A stretch of 64,000 nt of DNA. Origin: Smittia aterrima (Eukaryota; Arthropoda; Insecta; Diptera; Chironomidae). The notes under the pieces were generated by a model. That model was given only the letters and a program-made list of their open reading frames with translations, made no database searches and had not been told where the DNA came from. Positions within the stretch are counted from its first letter, which is position 1. Every line of letters begins with the position of its first letter. The stretch is taken from positions 17,050,854 to 17,114,853 of the forward strand of contig CP093830.1 in assembly GCA_033063855.1 (NCBI GenBank). Direction: 5' to 3'. Position numbers and translations under genes: made by a program. Positions 47,601-60,190 of the stretch are shown piece by piece.

Positions 47601-50600
47601 TGATGCATGAGAAGCATTTAATCATATCTAGGCAAAGTAAAAACTAAAACTTTAAGCTGTCTTCCTTCGCTTTAGATTCACTTTCAAAGAGTGATGATGA
47701 AGATTCGCGTTTCTCGGCATGATCATCAAGCATCTTCGTCGTGCAATGTTTTCTCCTCTCGTTGTCGTGTAAATAAAATTCTTCAAGTTGCTTGTCAATG
47801 TTTTTTTCTTTCTTTCGTTGAGATTTGAAGTCACTTATTTCAAGAAACTTTCGATTGATTAACAATTGAGGATCAACATTCTTTCAATATTTTCTTGAAG
47901 TAAGGGCCGAACAACGATCGACACGTTTTTAACTTTTCCCCATGTTCATCAACGTCTTCTTCACCACAATCTCTCGAACCGTAAAAAAAGAGTTTTACGT
48001 TTCTTATCCTCATGATTTCTTGCTTTCTCAGTTTCGTTTGATTTTTCTTTAGTTTCTTCTTGGACTTCATCGCAAAGAGACTCAGTTTGATTCCAACGTT
48101 CGTGCTGTTAAGATGTGAAAAGCTTTTGCTCTCGAAAGGAATAAAGAATTAAATAAATCTTTGATTTAATGGATTTTTTTTTTAAAAAAGTGGAATTGAA
48201 ATATTTGAGTGAAAAGTCTGCTTCGAATAAGCCGAGAAATTCTCAAAAAACGAAAAAGAATTAACAGTCAGAAGAGTTCTTGTGAAATGTTGAGGATAAT
48301 TTTGAGGTAAGCGCAGCAGTTTCATTTTCTTCGCGTGCACTGTTCATCATTATTTTCTGTTTGTCCAAACCTAAATCTCATTCCTACACAACACGCTCGA
48401 CAGCGGATCTTTGTTTGCTGATCTAACGCCGGGGGCCTTTCAGATCATTCTTTCACTTGAAATCAACCGAGATCACTTTTCGACACTTCTTACTTTTGAC
48501 ACTGATCGCAGTATTCCCAAAAAAAGAAAAACCGTTTTTGATGAAGTGAAACGATGACAAGCGAAACGAAAACAGTTAGGCAAACAAAGGAGCTTTGGTT
48601 TTGTGATGATTTATCAAGTCCAATGAGAGAACTAATCGAACAAAGAGCGTTTCGGAAGAAAGTCTCCGATAAAAAGTTTTTAAATCCGCCCGATGAGCTT
48701 TTCTTTGTTTTGTCTTCGATATTTGATTTTCTGTACAAAAGAAACGAAGAAGAGAGATGAAGAAAAGAAATTGTTTATGTTTACGAAATGGTCAAAATGT
48801 CATTCGATGTGTTTCTTCGAGTCGAAGCTAATTTATTGTCTTCTGCATGTTCGAGTCCGCTGCCTCGTGGGTATATTCCATCGACCAAAGCGAAGAGAGT
48901 TCACTTAACAAGCAGCAATAATTTCCATCACAATCTTTCGCGTTTAATTAAATCCAAGAAGTTCTTTTGCTCGAGGGTGAAGAAGGCAAAGTGATGGGCA
49001 CTTGTGAAATTGTTTATAACTTATGAGTTTCCTCCATCACATCGTTGTGTTTCCTAGGGCCTTAGATCATTCATTATCCATCAGTTTCTCGCACATTCTA
49101 TCGCATCGTCGATGATAGAAAATTAAAAATAAATGTTCTCATTGACGGGAAATGAAATGATAGCTCTTCGGCAGTCAATTAGATCATGATTTACTTGATA
49201 AATCTCTCAGGTGCTTCGATTATTGAATTAAAGTCGATGAGGCTACATCATAATTGCCAGGTGAAGCTTGGTGGGAAAGTCGAGTAAGATAAAGCTCAAC
49301 GGCATTAGAAAAATATTCGAAAAATTACTCAGGATCAAGTAGACGAACTGATTGTCAAAGGCCAAGACTTTCCATCGTTCGCACTTGAGTTAGAGCAATT
49401 TACCTTGATAAGACTTTGAAAGCAAAAATGCTTGAGTTGCATTAAGCTAAAGCTCTGTCTTTACCATCCACTCAGTCTCATCTCGTCGCGGAATTCTTCA
49501 CAACTCTTCTTCTTCTCTCTAGAAAATAAAAGACGCCCGTCGATTGAATCGACAGGTCGAGTATTTATGCATTTTTACACATGTCCACTCTCGTCATGTC
49601 GCTTTACATCGAGCGCGAAGACTGCAATTTCAAAAGTCACGTCCTGTAAATTGTAGTCGCTTGACATTATTTAAAGTGCGTCTTTAAAATAAATTACTTC
49701 GTCGCTTGCATGGCAATCGAGATAAGCGAGAGTTGGCATGGGGGCCACTCAATCCATGGCAAATATTTACATTCTTAATCGGGTAAAACTGTGATCGTTT
49801 ACAGTTTTTACTTAAATTCCTAGCTCACCGGTGCATCGACATTTCAACTTTTTAAATCACAGTTGGAGTAACTTCAACTTGCGAGATCGGTAATGTTTTA
49901 ATTTCATTTCTCTCCAGTCTAGCTCGTTCAATGAAATTCCTTAGAAACTTGAAAGTTAAATTGAAATCATTTGTCTCAATAAAAGAAAAACTGTTAAAGA
50001 ATTCTCATCAATCACACAAAAAATCAATAAAATTTCTCATCTGGTTAACATTTTCTTTCACGAGGTGGGATCGTATTAATGTCAATTGCTAAGCTTAAAC
50101 ACTCTTCATTTGAATGATGATTGTTTTTCTGGTAGCTCTATCGCCTTCACTAAAAGCACTTCAAATTTGGATGTCGGCAATTATCGATAACTTAACTAAA
50201 TTGAGCAATAAAAAAGCTTTTAGATTGATGATACATCGCAAGAAGAAGCGAGAAGAAATGTCACGTTTCGTCTTTGCCAAGAATTCAACGTCGGCAAATT
50301 CATTCATGAGCAATTCTTGTGTCGTGGAACAAGTCTTGATAACCTTGCGTGCGCAAGTGTAATTAGATGAGGCGATTAACAACTCGAGTCTCGCGTCTTG
50401 AACAGTTCCGATCCATTTTCATTTAATTCCTGTGTCAGTCGATTTTAATGAACTTCGCAAGGTTCCGATCTAGTTTCGGACTTTCGAGAAGATCAGAAAA
50501 GTTTGTATTTTCGCCGCTCGCAAGTGAAAGAAGTATCGAGTAGGAAAAATTTCGGTTGGAACGTTTAAAGCGGTCAATTATTTATTGGTTTTATAACGGA

Positions 50601-51848
50601 TGACAAAGAGAGTCATTGAAATGTTTTCGAGGGAAGAAAATAGAGCAGAGAAAGAGTTAAGATGAAGATAAATGATCGAAACTTTTGACAAGTTCAGCTA
50701 TCGAATGCGAAACTTAAAATATTGATCTTCGAGAGCTTAAGAAACTCTCAATTTTTTAATAGCTTCCTCTTTGATTTTAAAGTCTTCTTAACAGACGTTT
50801 CCCACTTGCGATTTCTTTTCAACCAGCTCCGGATGGCACCACTAACCGACTTTAAACAATTGCACCAAATTTATTTATACTTCCACGGATTTGTTGGTTT
50901 ACGATCTTTTCAAGAGCTTTTCGCACTCGGCAATGAATGGAGAGGCCAATTAGTTCGTACAAAGGAAGATAATAAAACCAGCAGCGATTTGCTAAATTTA
51001 AATTTTAAAAATCTTTTCAAGATCACATTTCGCTGAATGGAATGTCGAGATGAGATGACTCACGAACGAAAACCCGCTACGAAGAGAAATGCGTTAGAAT
51101 ATCGTAAGAGAATTGAAAACTTTATGGCGGACATTGTTGATCATTCATTCGAAAAATTTACAATTTTTCCGCTCCGTTGCAAGTCACCGAACATCGCTTG
51201 TTCTAATGCGAGATTGTCTGCTTTAACGTTAGGAAGTAAAGTTCTCTTATTCGTCGATAAATTCTTCTTTAGTGAATTCACCGCCGTCGCTTGGATGAAA
51301 ACACTTTGCATGAGAAAAATTTCCAAAGCTGGACAACCAAAGACTTCTCTCATTCAAATTTCCATATCACATTGTATCGGGAAATCTTTGCTTAGCTCGA
51401 GACACTACAAAGCAAACTTCCCTCTCAACTCTTTTTTTAAAATAGAATTTTATGCAAATTCCCAGTCATTCGTTGCGTTTGTAATTTGATTATAAAAGAA
51501 GCGCTTACTTCTCATGTCAAACGTCGGTTCATTGAAATCGAGCTGCGCTGTCGTCTTATGAGCTTTCCCGCAATTAAAATTCAATCAAATTCCTATTAGG
51601 CTTCAAGAGGCTTTCCCAGATTTATTCTTGTTGCACAAATTGATCAAATCGCACATGATAACAAGTTCCACATTTGCAACTCAATTAACTTTCAGTGAAA
51701 GCGAACAAACCGTGCGATTGGACGATAATTAAATATTTTTTATTCATCGAATGATCGAAGCGAAGAACTTAATCAGCGAATAATGAGCGGTAAAAAGGTG
51801 AAACGAAACATCGACGATAGAACGAAAACAGGTCGAGAGGAAGTTCTT
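44652..51848. other. 7.2-kb stretch without a supported gene
   Basis: I find no domain, no plausible multi-exon chain and no RNA gene here. The longest translation (150 residues, 51037-51489) and its neighbour (50722-51036) have no recognisable motif and composition typical of chance frames. The sequence is AT-rich without long tandem repeats. In a genome where neighbouring genes are 60-650 bp apart, such a gap may hold long-range regulatory elements, noncoding RNA or decayed transposons. Confidence 0.5.
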
Positions 51849-53460
51849 CTAACGCAAGCTACTGAGCTTTGAATCGTTGAGCGTGACGAGCACTGGATTT
51901 TTACTCGCGGATCCTTTTATCTGAAGTGGAAACTCGTTGTTCTTTTGAAAGCTCCAAAACGCGAAGCGGAAAGTTTGAGCGCCAGCTCCGAGCATTGTAC
52001 CCGAAGCGTTCCAGAACAGCTTGAGGCCACCGTAAATGTATTCGAAATCGAATGTGTTGATGACTTGAGACATAGACGCGAGAATCGACACTCGATTGAT
52101 GAATTCTTCTACAAATAAAAGAAAATAAGTTAGAGAGCATTAGCTTCAAAATGAATGAGTCAAACCTTGAATGTAAAAGCAAACAGCGAGCTGAGCTGTG
52201 ACAGGATTAAAGGCAACGCTTGTCAGCTCCATGTCCTCTTTCCAATTCATGTAGCAAGCGACAACTTCCTTACGAACAACATTGATGAGATAAAGAGCTG
52301 GATACATTGACTTCCCAAAGATCAGTTCCTCTTCAACAAACGGATGCCATTCTAGATGTTTGTAGTAACGAGAGTAGTCCTTCTGAAGACAGTAAAGGAT
52401 TGTCCATGAGCCTCCATTCCAAACGACGAGTTGTCCATTCGCGTCTAGACTTGCCATGTAACGAAACTTGCATGAGAAACTGATTTTCTTTATATCTTTC
52501 TTGTGAAAAAGAGTTTCAAGGACTTGAACGAATTCCCATTTGTGATGAGCACGAGCTTCGTTTTGTCTGCGAGAACGAGGAGCAGTTTCGATTGGAGTGC
52601 ACCTGAAGACAAGAATTTTACCAGCATTCGTACCGCACATGAGGAAATCGTCATTGCGTGTGTAACAAAGAGCTGTGACATCATATTCCGTTGAAGTGAT
52701 CACCTTCTCTGTATCAAGACTTTCATTCTCTAGTAATGACTTGTGGTTGATCCTGAAGACGTAGAGATCTTGACCATGTTTAGCTATTTTCGACTTGCGA
52801 TATGCAATAGCGAGGAACTCTCCTGAGTTTGAGAACGCAATGCAGACACGATCACGAATATCGAGAGCTCTTGTGAATCCATTGAACGGATAATAGAGAC
52901 AAACTTTCTTTGATGACGCGGCAGCGATGATTTGCTTGTTTGACCAAATGTAATCATGAATGTGACCGAAGCCAGGCTTCTTTAAAGTCTCAAAATCGGG
53001 AAGGAACTTCAATCTGATGTTAGGAATCTTGCAGGACCAATCAGTGTGGACTAACTTTGTCTTACTAACCAGCTTTTGGTTCTCCTTACTTCCTCTACCT
53101 TCATTTTGTTCAGCAAGAAACAATTTCTTTATATGATTCTGATACTGAACTTTCCTCATCACTTTAATATCGTTGTCACTCGACGAAACATCGAAATAAT
53201 CTGTCTTGGTCTTGCAGAGAAACTCTGAATTAGTTTGTCTTCTAGAAGGAATCATGCGATCTTCCCGGAACTTGAAAACTTTCTAAAAAAATAAATGAAT
53301 TAAGAATCGATTCTCTTGAGAAGAAAGTTTGACTCACCTGATTAAATCCAATAGACGAATTAATGATAGAATCACGCTTCAAAATATCAAAGTCAAGACC
53401 AATGACTGTTCTATCTGGAGCAGCACAAAGATCTTCGAAAGGTAATTCAGGAAACGACAT
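51849..53460 (-). CDS. cort: Cdc20/Fizzy-family APC/C activator, probable cortex
   Basis: Minus-strand exons 53338-53460, 52166-53282 and 51849-52108 join to 499 residues. The C-box, needed to bind the anaphase-promoting complex, is visible near residue 50 as DRMIPSR (family DR[FY]IPxR). A seven-blade WD40 propeller follows from about residue 115 (KPGFGHIHDYIWSNKQIIAA, then ALCYTRNDDFLMCGTNAGKI, WEFVQVLET and LVVWNGGSWTILYCL). The propeller closes in the last exon (GTMLGAGAQTFRFAFWSF). Canonical Cdc20 and Cdh1 end in Ile-Arg; this one ends in Leu-Arg. The overall divergence argues against fzy or fzr/rap and for cortex, which acts in female meiosis of flies and, in Lepidoptera, in wing scale patterning. 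The ATG chosen gives MSFPELPF; no upstream ATG is in frame. Confidence 0.75.
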
Positions 53461-53716
53461 TTTATTAGAAAAAAATTGTTTAGACGCGAACACTTGAACG
53501 GCAAAACTGATACTAACGATTCATCTGCAGGTCTTCTTCTTCTTGATCACCTGACGACTCGTATTCGCTCAGAATACGATTTGTCCTTTTCGATCGATAG
53601 CCTGGACTCTCTGATCTCCTGTTCTTTTGTGGATCAGAGCGGAACCTTTTAGCCGCACGCCGGGAATCCTTTTTTGCCGGGACGCCACGACGAATTTTGT
53701 CTTATCCACGCTAATT

Positions 53717-54122
53717 ACTTCTTTTCCTGATTTCCTGGTCCTATGAACTATCCAATTATCCAAAATTGACGTGACATAAAATTGATCCTCTCACTAACAC
53801 ATTCAAATGTTTCAAGACTCAAACTTCGTGATTTTCATGAGTTCCTGGTTGGTAAATGACTCGATGAGAAACCGTATGACAATTCGTCTAAATTTCAATT
53901 TTGAAAACTTACGAGGATCAAGCTTCTTTGTTTTCATGAGCTCCTGGTGTTTCATAATCAAAAATTAGTCTTCACGTCTTCTTGTCTTCAGCATTCAGCA
54001 TTCAGCAAGCACGCTTTTTTGGGGACGGTCCCAAGGACTTTTCGAACGGAAGACTAGAGTTTAAAAATAAATTTTGATAAGGCAAATTTCCTCTAATATC
54101 CCTTTTTCATGTGTTCCTGGTC
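53717..54122 (-). repeat. Four diverged copies of a ~20-bp motif
   Basis: Read on the minus strand, the motif ACCAGGAACTCATGAAAA occurs in variant form at about 53717-53740, 53829-53850, 53925-53949 and 54099-54122. Spacing is irregular (about 95-175 bp). Two copies lie in one small frame whose peptide repeats QELMK followed by a lysine-rich stretch; the first encodes DQEIRK and the last DQEHMKK before stops. This could be remnants of a small repeated gene or of a transposon. Confidence 0.45.
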
Positions 54123-54440
54123 GAAAATAGATTTCAGGACTTCAAGCTTTTCAAGGTCGTTTTGTTAGAACAAATGTCTCTTTCAAACCCTGACAAAACG
54201 TTTTAATTGTAAATTTTAATTGAGTTCTCAACGCACGCAACTTTGTACTTTGTATAAAAGAAATGTTTCTCGACTAATTAAGTTTTTTTTTCTTAATAAA
54301 AACAGATGTTAATGTTTCAGAAAAGTTTATTCCGCAATGTAATCTTTCTCATGATTTCATTTGCGAATCATAATGAACCGGTACTTTGAGATGAATCTTG
54401 AGTTTTTGTCACCAATATGAAATGACTCGTCGCTTGCTAG

Positions 54441-54461
54441 TTAGTCCAACTTGGACTAACC
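54441..54461. repeat. Perfect 10-bp inverted repeat with 1-bp loop
   Basis: GTTAGTCCAA, a single C, then TTGGACTAAC. The palindrome could be a protein-binding site or part of a decayed element. There is no T-run, so it is not a terminator-like element. Confidence 0.6.
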
Positions 54462-55162
54462 ATCTCGGATTGCTTTTCGCTATTGAACAGTTATTTCACG
54501 CGATCAAAAAACTAGTTTAAGGCGAAGCCAAAAACTTTTTTGAGACATTTATTAAATGAAAATAATCTGTCTGAGTGCCTACGCGAAAGAAATCGCGGCT
54601 TTGAAATAAATTAAAGAGAGAAAGAATGTTTCCTTCCTTTACGTTTTAAAACATCGTGAAAGCAAAGAAATTGAATTATTTAATCTCGGGAACTGTTTCC
54701 TCTGCTTTGTTGATCTTTATGTTGCATAAGTTGATTGAAAAATCTTTTCTGCTGAAAATAATTTCACTGAAACAGCTCAACGAGGTCAGACATTTCAATA
54801 AATCGCGGATAAACTTTCCGGTTGCTCCCAAACTCTTCATCTTCGTCTTTGTCGTGAGTTTCTCATTTGTTCTCAACATTAAAACACAGAAAAGAGTTTA
54901 TTGCGCTTTGGAGCAATGATACAAGAAGAGAAACAAATGCAGTCATGATTTGAATAAAACGAAAAAAAATTGATTTACAATTTTACTTTTCATGTAAACA
55001 CATTCAAGAACAGAAATCCAGAGTAGGAGTTGTTTTCTAAGAAATACGAGAATCACAATGAAGAAGTGAACTCTTGAGAAATCAAAAATAATTGTGCAAT
55101 GAAAATATTTATCGATGGAAATTAATGTTGAGCCGATGAAGTTCACCAGCTTTGATGATTCG

Positions 55163-56809
55163 TCAAGGAAACTTTTTCATTAAACGATTCCTCAGCTCAA
55201 CCTTGATTGCTTCAAATTCAATTCGATTGGATAAGTTGACATTCTCGTTATCATCTGAGCTGTGATCGTAAAGTTCTTCTCCAAAGATCTTTCGCCAATC
55301 TGAAAGAAAAGTTATTCAAAATCTGAAGGAATCTAAACATTTTATCAAATCACTTCGTTTGAACTTCCTGTTGTTGAATTTAATCCAAACTGTGTAACGA
55401 AACTGCTTTGTCCTGATTGAATATCCCATAATTTTAATCTCGCGAAGCTTTGGTTGATCACTATCTGGTGACTTAGTAGGAGTCGCTCCTGGACGTGGAT
55501 ATTGACTGAATGCAACATCATCGTCATCAGACTCAACGAAAAATTTCATTTGTGGATACAAACTTTTCCCTTCCGTGCAAGTTACACTTTCATCTTCGTA
55601 ATCTCCAAACTGCTCACAACTTTTTATCGACGGGAGTCGAGCAATGTCAACAATTGTCGGAAACAAATCAATCAGTTCAACGATATTTTCAACTTTCTTC
55701 ATTCCCTGTTGCGATGAATTTGGGTCGAAAATAATGAGAGGAACTTTAAGCGCCACCTCGTAGTTGCTGTACCTGAGGGGAGATGTCAAAATATTGATAA
55801 AGCAAAGCGATCAATCAAATTAAACTAACTTTGACCACTCGCTATGTTCACCTAATGACCAACTGTGATCTGAAGTCAGCACGACGATCGTATTACTAAA
55901 GTTTACCATCTCGAGAATTCCGCCCAACAAATCATCGACGTAAGAAACTGAAGCGTAATAATGTTGCCTTAGTCGAGCTGCAAACTCACTTGGCACAGGA
56001 CCATAAGGGAAACTAACGTTGAGAGCTCGAAAGTCATCTCGCTCACGCAGATCGTTGTATGGATTCCAAGCGACATCGGGAAGATCGATTGGCCGGAGAT
56101 GATCCTTCTTAAAGTCGTTTATGTCGTGACGTTCGAGGTACTCGAGTGGAAACTTGAAGGGAATGTGTGGCTTGTAAAATCCAATGCCAAGAAAGAACGG
56201 TTCGTTGTGCTGTTCGCTGAGAAACTCGCGAGCTTTTTCCGCCGATTGGATGTCAGGCAAAGACGATTCTGGTTGGAGATCAACGATAACCGGGCACAGT
56301 AAATTTCTCTGAAATTCACCATCATCGTTCGCGCAAACGGGTTTGTTTCTGTATTCTTGCGTTGAAGGAATGAATGGTGGGTTTGACCAGCTGTACGGGA
56401 AATCGTCAGTTTTATTCGACGATGGCCCATGGTGGAAGATTTTTCCTATCGATTCAGTGCGGTAGCCGTTCTCCTTGAAATATTGCGGCATTGTTGTGTA
56501 GTTGCCGACAAAACTTCGCCAGTAATGTTGAAAATTATAAGTCAAAAGCGAATCTGGACGGCGTGAAGTCAACAAGGAATTTCTGCTCGGAGCGCACAGC
56601 GCTTGACTCGCGTAGACATGCGAAAAATAATGGCTTCTCTTCACTAACAAGTCCATGTTTGGCGTTTTCGCTAAATCATCACCCAACGCTCCTATCCCAC
56701 CACGAAAATCATCGAGCATGATGAACAAAACATTTGGCTTTTCTCTGTGTCCACAAACGAAAACAAGAGTCTTTAGAAAGATTAGCAAACTCAACTGCAA
56801 ACTCCACAT
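55163..56809 (-). CDS. Ids: Iduronate-2-sulfatase
   Basis: Minus-strand exons 55830-56809, 55354-55772 and 55163-55299 join to 511 residues (human about 550). This lysosomal enzyme removes 2-sulfate from iduronate in heparan and dermatan sulfate. A signal peptide (SLQLSLLIFLKTLVFVCG) is followed by PNVLFIMLDD, the metal-binding Asp pair. CAPSR at about residue 72 holds the cysteine converted to formylglycine. Downstream are GKIFHHGPSS, FFLGIGFYKPHIPFKFP and VVLTSDHSWSLGEHSEW, which contribute metal and substrate residues. The protein ends near GEELYDHSSDDNEN, matching the family's C-terminal region. The ATG was chosen because it opens the signal peptide directly. The gene looks intact. Confidence 0.95.
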
Positions 56810-58633
56810 TGTCGCGTCCTTGGCGTTTGAAGTCCGAAACGAAACTGAAAGGGAAAAGAAATTTCGGCAAAAATCGATAAACGTTTCAGCTGTCTCCAAA
56901 AATTTGAAATCACCTGGCGACACATGATAAACATTCTCAGCGAGAGGGAGCTCAAGTTTTTCGATTGCGTGACTTTAAATAATTCTTCAAATCCAGGGCG
57001 TGAATTATTCGCTCGATGATGTAAACAAAACGAATTCTGCAACTCATCAGATCGAATAAGAATCCGCAATTCAATAAGTTTTTCGGATCAAATCAAAATA
57101 AGTTTGATAGGTCAACAACGCCTTGCTTGCTTTACGTGAAGTCGAGAGATCAATTAGGAAAGAGGAAAAAATAGTTTTTTTACGATGATCTGGCACGCAT
57201 CTCGTTAAAATAGATTTCTAAGAAAAATCGTAAAAACTTTTGGATTGTCTTAAACTAATTTCATTTCCGGGAATCGCGTGACATCAAAATAAATTCTTTT
57301 TGTCGTCCATGTTCGATCTAACGTTGAGATTTCCTCTCTCTCATCGGTAATTGCTTACCAAACGTTGTAACCATTCATTGGAAATGAGGCGTGTGCGCAA
57401 CCGTCGGATTAAGTCAAGGTGCGAGTGCGATTGATTGGATCAATTAAATCTACTTAACAGTTAACTAAATCATCAATTAAATCACCCAAACCATTCATTT
57501 AAAGCGAAACGATCTTTCTCATTTAGTTCACTTTCTGAAGGCCGCTAAAAATCTATTTTTGGCTCTTCTGATTACTCGCTAAGCGAATCTAAAAGAAATT
57601 TTCAATTCTACGGAAGCAGAAAAGCGCGAAGTAGAGAGAAGAATCAATAACGAAAGCATTGACCTTGACGTGCGGAACTCGAGCATCATCAAATGAATAT
57701 TTTCGGAGTTGCGAAGTTCTTGTAAATTCTGATAAATTAAAAATGTTTTTCTCTTCTCATCATTTTCCATCTCAAGAGTTAAGTTAAGTCGAAAGAGACT
57801 GTGGTGAAGAAAATGTTGAGCTCTCTTCAGCTTAAACTTTATCAACATTTTGCGTGTGATCAAAGATAGTCGATAATCACTCGAGCAATTGTTTTCTTTG
57901 AAGAATCTTCTAATGACATTTTAAAAATATTTTTTTTGTAAGATTTTTAAAGAAGATTTCTTTGGTAAAGCGAAATTTTAATTATAAAAATAATTTTGCA
58001 GAAAAAAAAGAGAAGAAGTTGAAAGACCTCAAGAATTTCATGCTCGCATGCTTCGACAATGGAAAAATCTTTTCGAAAAGAGCAAAAACAATCTTGAGCT
58101 CTTTGTTGTGATTCTCGACTTTCGTTTGCTTGCTTACTGACTTCGAGAACGAACACAGAACGAGCATTTCAAAATTAACATTCTTCTTTCAACTTCAAGC
58201 TGTTTGTTTAGGGCTCAACAGAATTTTTCTGCTTCGCTCGCTTAGTACACGACCTTATCTGACTGCGAGTCGTATCTTCATTCGCAATGACTGAAAATCT
58301 ACGGACTCTCTCATCCGATTAGATTGCATTGATAATTGTCTTTCTGTTGTGGTTGCTCTTGCAAATATAAAATGATTTATTGCTAAATAATTAAACGCTT
58401 TCAAAACGAATCGCCGGGGAAATAGCTCGCCAACGATTGCACGCACCTAAACGACTTTTATGTGATTCGACTCTTCGAGTGCACCTTCTGTCCGCCTCAC
58501 TTCTTCTTTTCCGTTCTAATATGATGAACGTCATGCGATGTAAACTGCAAGATACTCGCTGATTACAAATTCAATTTTACGGCAATTTAATCTCTTCATT
58601 AACCTGTTTTTGTATATTTTTGTATGTTTGCAG
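56810..58633. other. Intergenic DNA, possibly with an unseen first exon of the next gene
   Basis: No supported gene. The acceptor at 58631-58633 implies an upstream exon, in this stretch or further away, but I could not identify it with matching phase. Confidence 0.45.
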
Positions 58634-59600
58634 TTTTCTGCTGATGCAGGCGATCGCAGCGACAAATCCCGCTCAAACGACATCGTCCGCAGTCATAAAT
58701 AGCGAACGCAGCAAAAAGGCAGTTAATGTTAGTCAATCGCCAATTACCTACGTGCAGCATCTCTTACAACCACCAACGACTGACTCAAAAATCATTCGGC
58801 CAAAGCAAAGCAAGGGCAAGAAGAGTGATAAGCTGAAGAACGCGATGTCTAATCACGAACTGTTGAGTTCACTCGGACTTGGCAAACTCCCGTCACCTTC
58901 GAATCATCACCGCAAGCGATTAGCGACTCAATCACGACACGTTGGACGACCAGACGATTCGCGTGTGTTTATCGTCAAGTTGCCGCCAAATCCTTACTAC
59001 TACTCACACTCGAGCAGCTTCGCGTCGCCAGTCAACGAACCGAACTCGGTCGATGTTAAAAGCAAAAAGGTAAGACTCAAGACTTTATCTTCGTGGCATT
59101 AATTTATTTTAATCGAAAGCTTAATTACTCGTTAAATGAAATTGAATTTTTATCTTCAGATACCAGTAGGCTTTAAATCGAATGGAAAGCCAGGAGCGAT
59201 CTACCACTGGAACCTGCCAGTCCTGTCAAAAATAATTAGTGGCGGCAATGGTCGAAGCAACAGCAAACGTTATAAAGAGAAGAAGGCGTACTCGCGACGA
59301 ACTGACTTAGATATCGCTGAATTGATTGACATTCAAGACATTCCAACCTGGTCAGATTCATCGCCTGCGATGTGGCATGAGAATGAGACGATAGGCAAGA
59401 CATCAGCGGCAATCAGTCTCAAAGGGATCGATGATGACATTCGAAGTAAGATTCTTAAGAAGAAGTCAACGCCAAACTTCTATGAACCTGTGAAAAAGGA
59501 GAAGAAGAACAAATATTTCCCGAGCAATGGCAAACCGAAAAGTTTCTACGTCATGAAGAATAATAATAAAGAAAAATCATTTCACAACCTGATCGATTAA
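58634..59600 (+). CDS. Uncharacterised protein, 5' exon not identified
   Basis: Two exons, 58634-59069 and 59160-59600, join in frame to at least 292 residues and a stop. The first begins after a good acceptor (TGTTTGCAG) with FLLMQAIAATNPAQ, which reads like the end of a signal peptide, so a further exon with the true start is likely. An in-frame ATG at 58644 is the fallback start. The body is basic and low in complexity until a conserved-looking core across the junction (VDVKSKK, then IPVGFKSNGKPGAIYHWNLP and VLSKII). An acidic stretch (DLDIAELIDIQDIPTW) and a Lys-rich tail follow. I see no enzyme motif or membrane span. It looks like a secreted insect-specific protein of unknown function. 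Confidence 0.7.
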
Positions 59601-60190
59601 AAGAAATCCGCTTCCAAGAGCTTTACGACGGTTTTTCATTCCTTATTTGATAAATCGTTGTTTGTAATAAAATTTATGGAATTCGTTGAAGAATGAGACG
59701 AAAAAAAATGACACAAATAAACTTTTATAGCCACCTTGCTCCCGAAACCGAGGCGCACGGTGATTGAAAACTGGTTCTACCAGCGACAGAAACATTTTCG
59801 CAATCTTTATTTATTTATTTGACATGATTTGACGTTTCTGGAATTAGTGAGTTATTGAAGGGGACTCATTAATCATCTTTCTTGCTTCTCTCTGTCTCTT
59901 CACGCTAAGCTCGAGCGAAACGAATTCTTAATTTCTTATTTTCGAAAGACAATCGCGAAGTTGAAACAAACTGTGGAGCGAATTAATGATCATTAGCATT
60001 AAGAATTAAGAAGAGAAAGATGTTTAAATTAAGTTAACAAACAAACGCAATTAATTTAAGAAATTTGTGGACTTTCGTAGATTTTTTAAATGAGCTTTCT
60101 CTCTTTGTTTTGAATCTAACACGGAACAGAAATTAAAATAAAGAAAACTCTTGAAGCGAGAAAAATATTTTATTTTATTTGAAATTGTCA
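59601..60190. other. 3' intergenic DNA between convergent genes
   Basis: A 3' flank with an AATAAA-type signal near 59667. It is AT-rich, and no gene is seen. Confidence 0.5.

Larger units (their letters stand above)
53461..55162. other. Intergenic DNA with short dispersed repeats
   Basis: Apart from the four-copy motif at 53717-54122 and a perfect small hairpin at 54441-54461, I see no supported feature. A 65-residue minus-strand translation (53569-53763) and an 87-residue plus-strand one (54656-54919) lack domains. Confidence 0.5.

Noticed and set aside
50722..51489. Adjacent 104- and 150-residue plus-strand frames as a possible gene
   Set aside because: No domain, no splice logic joining them and composition like random AT-rich frames.
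53569..53763. 65-residue minus-strand frame as a transposon fragment
   Set aside because: No transposase, reverse-transcriptase or integrase motif can be seen, and it is too short to classify.
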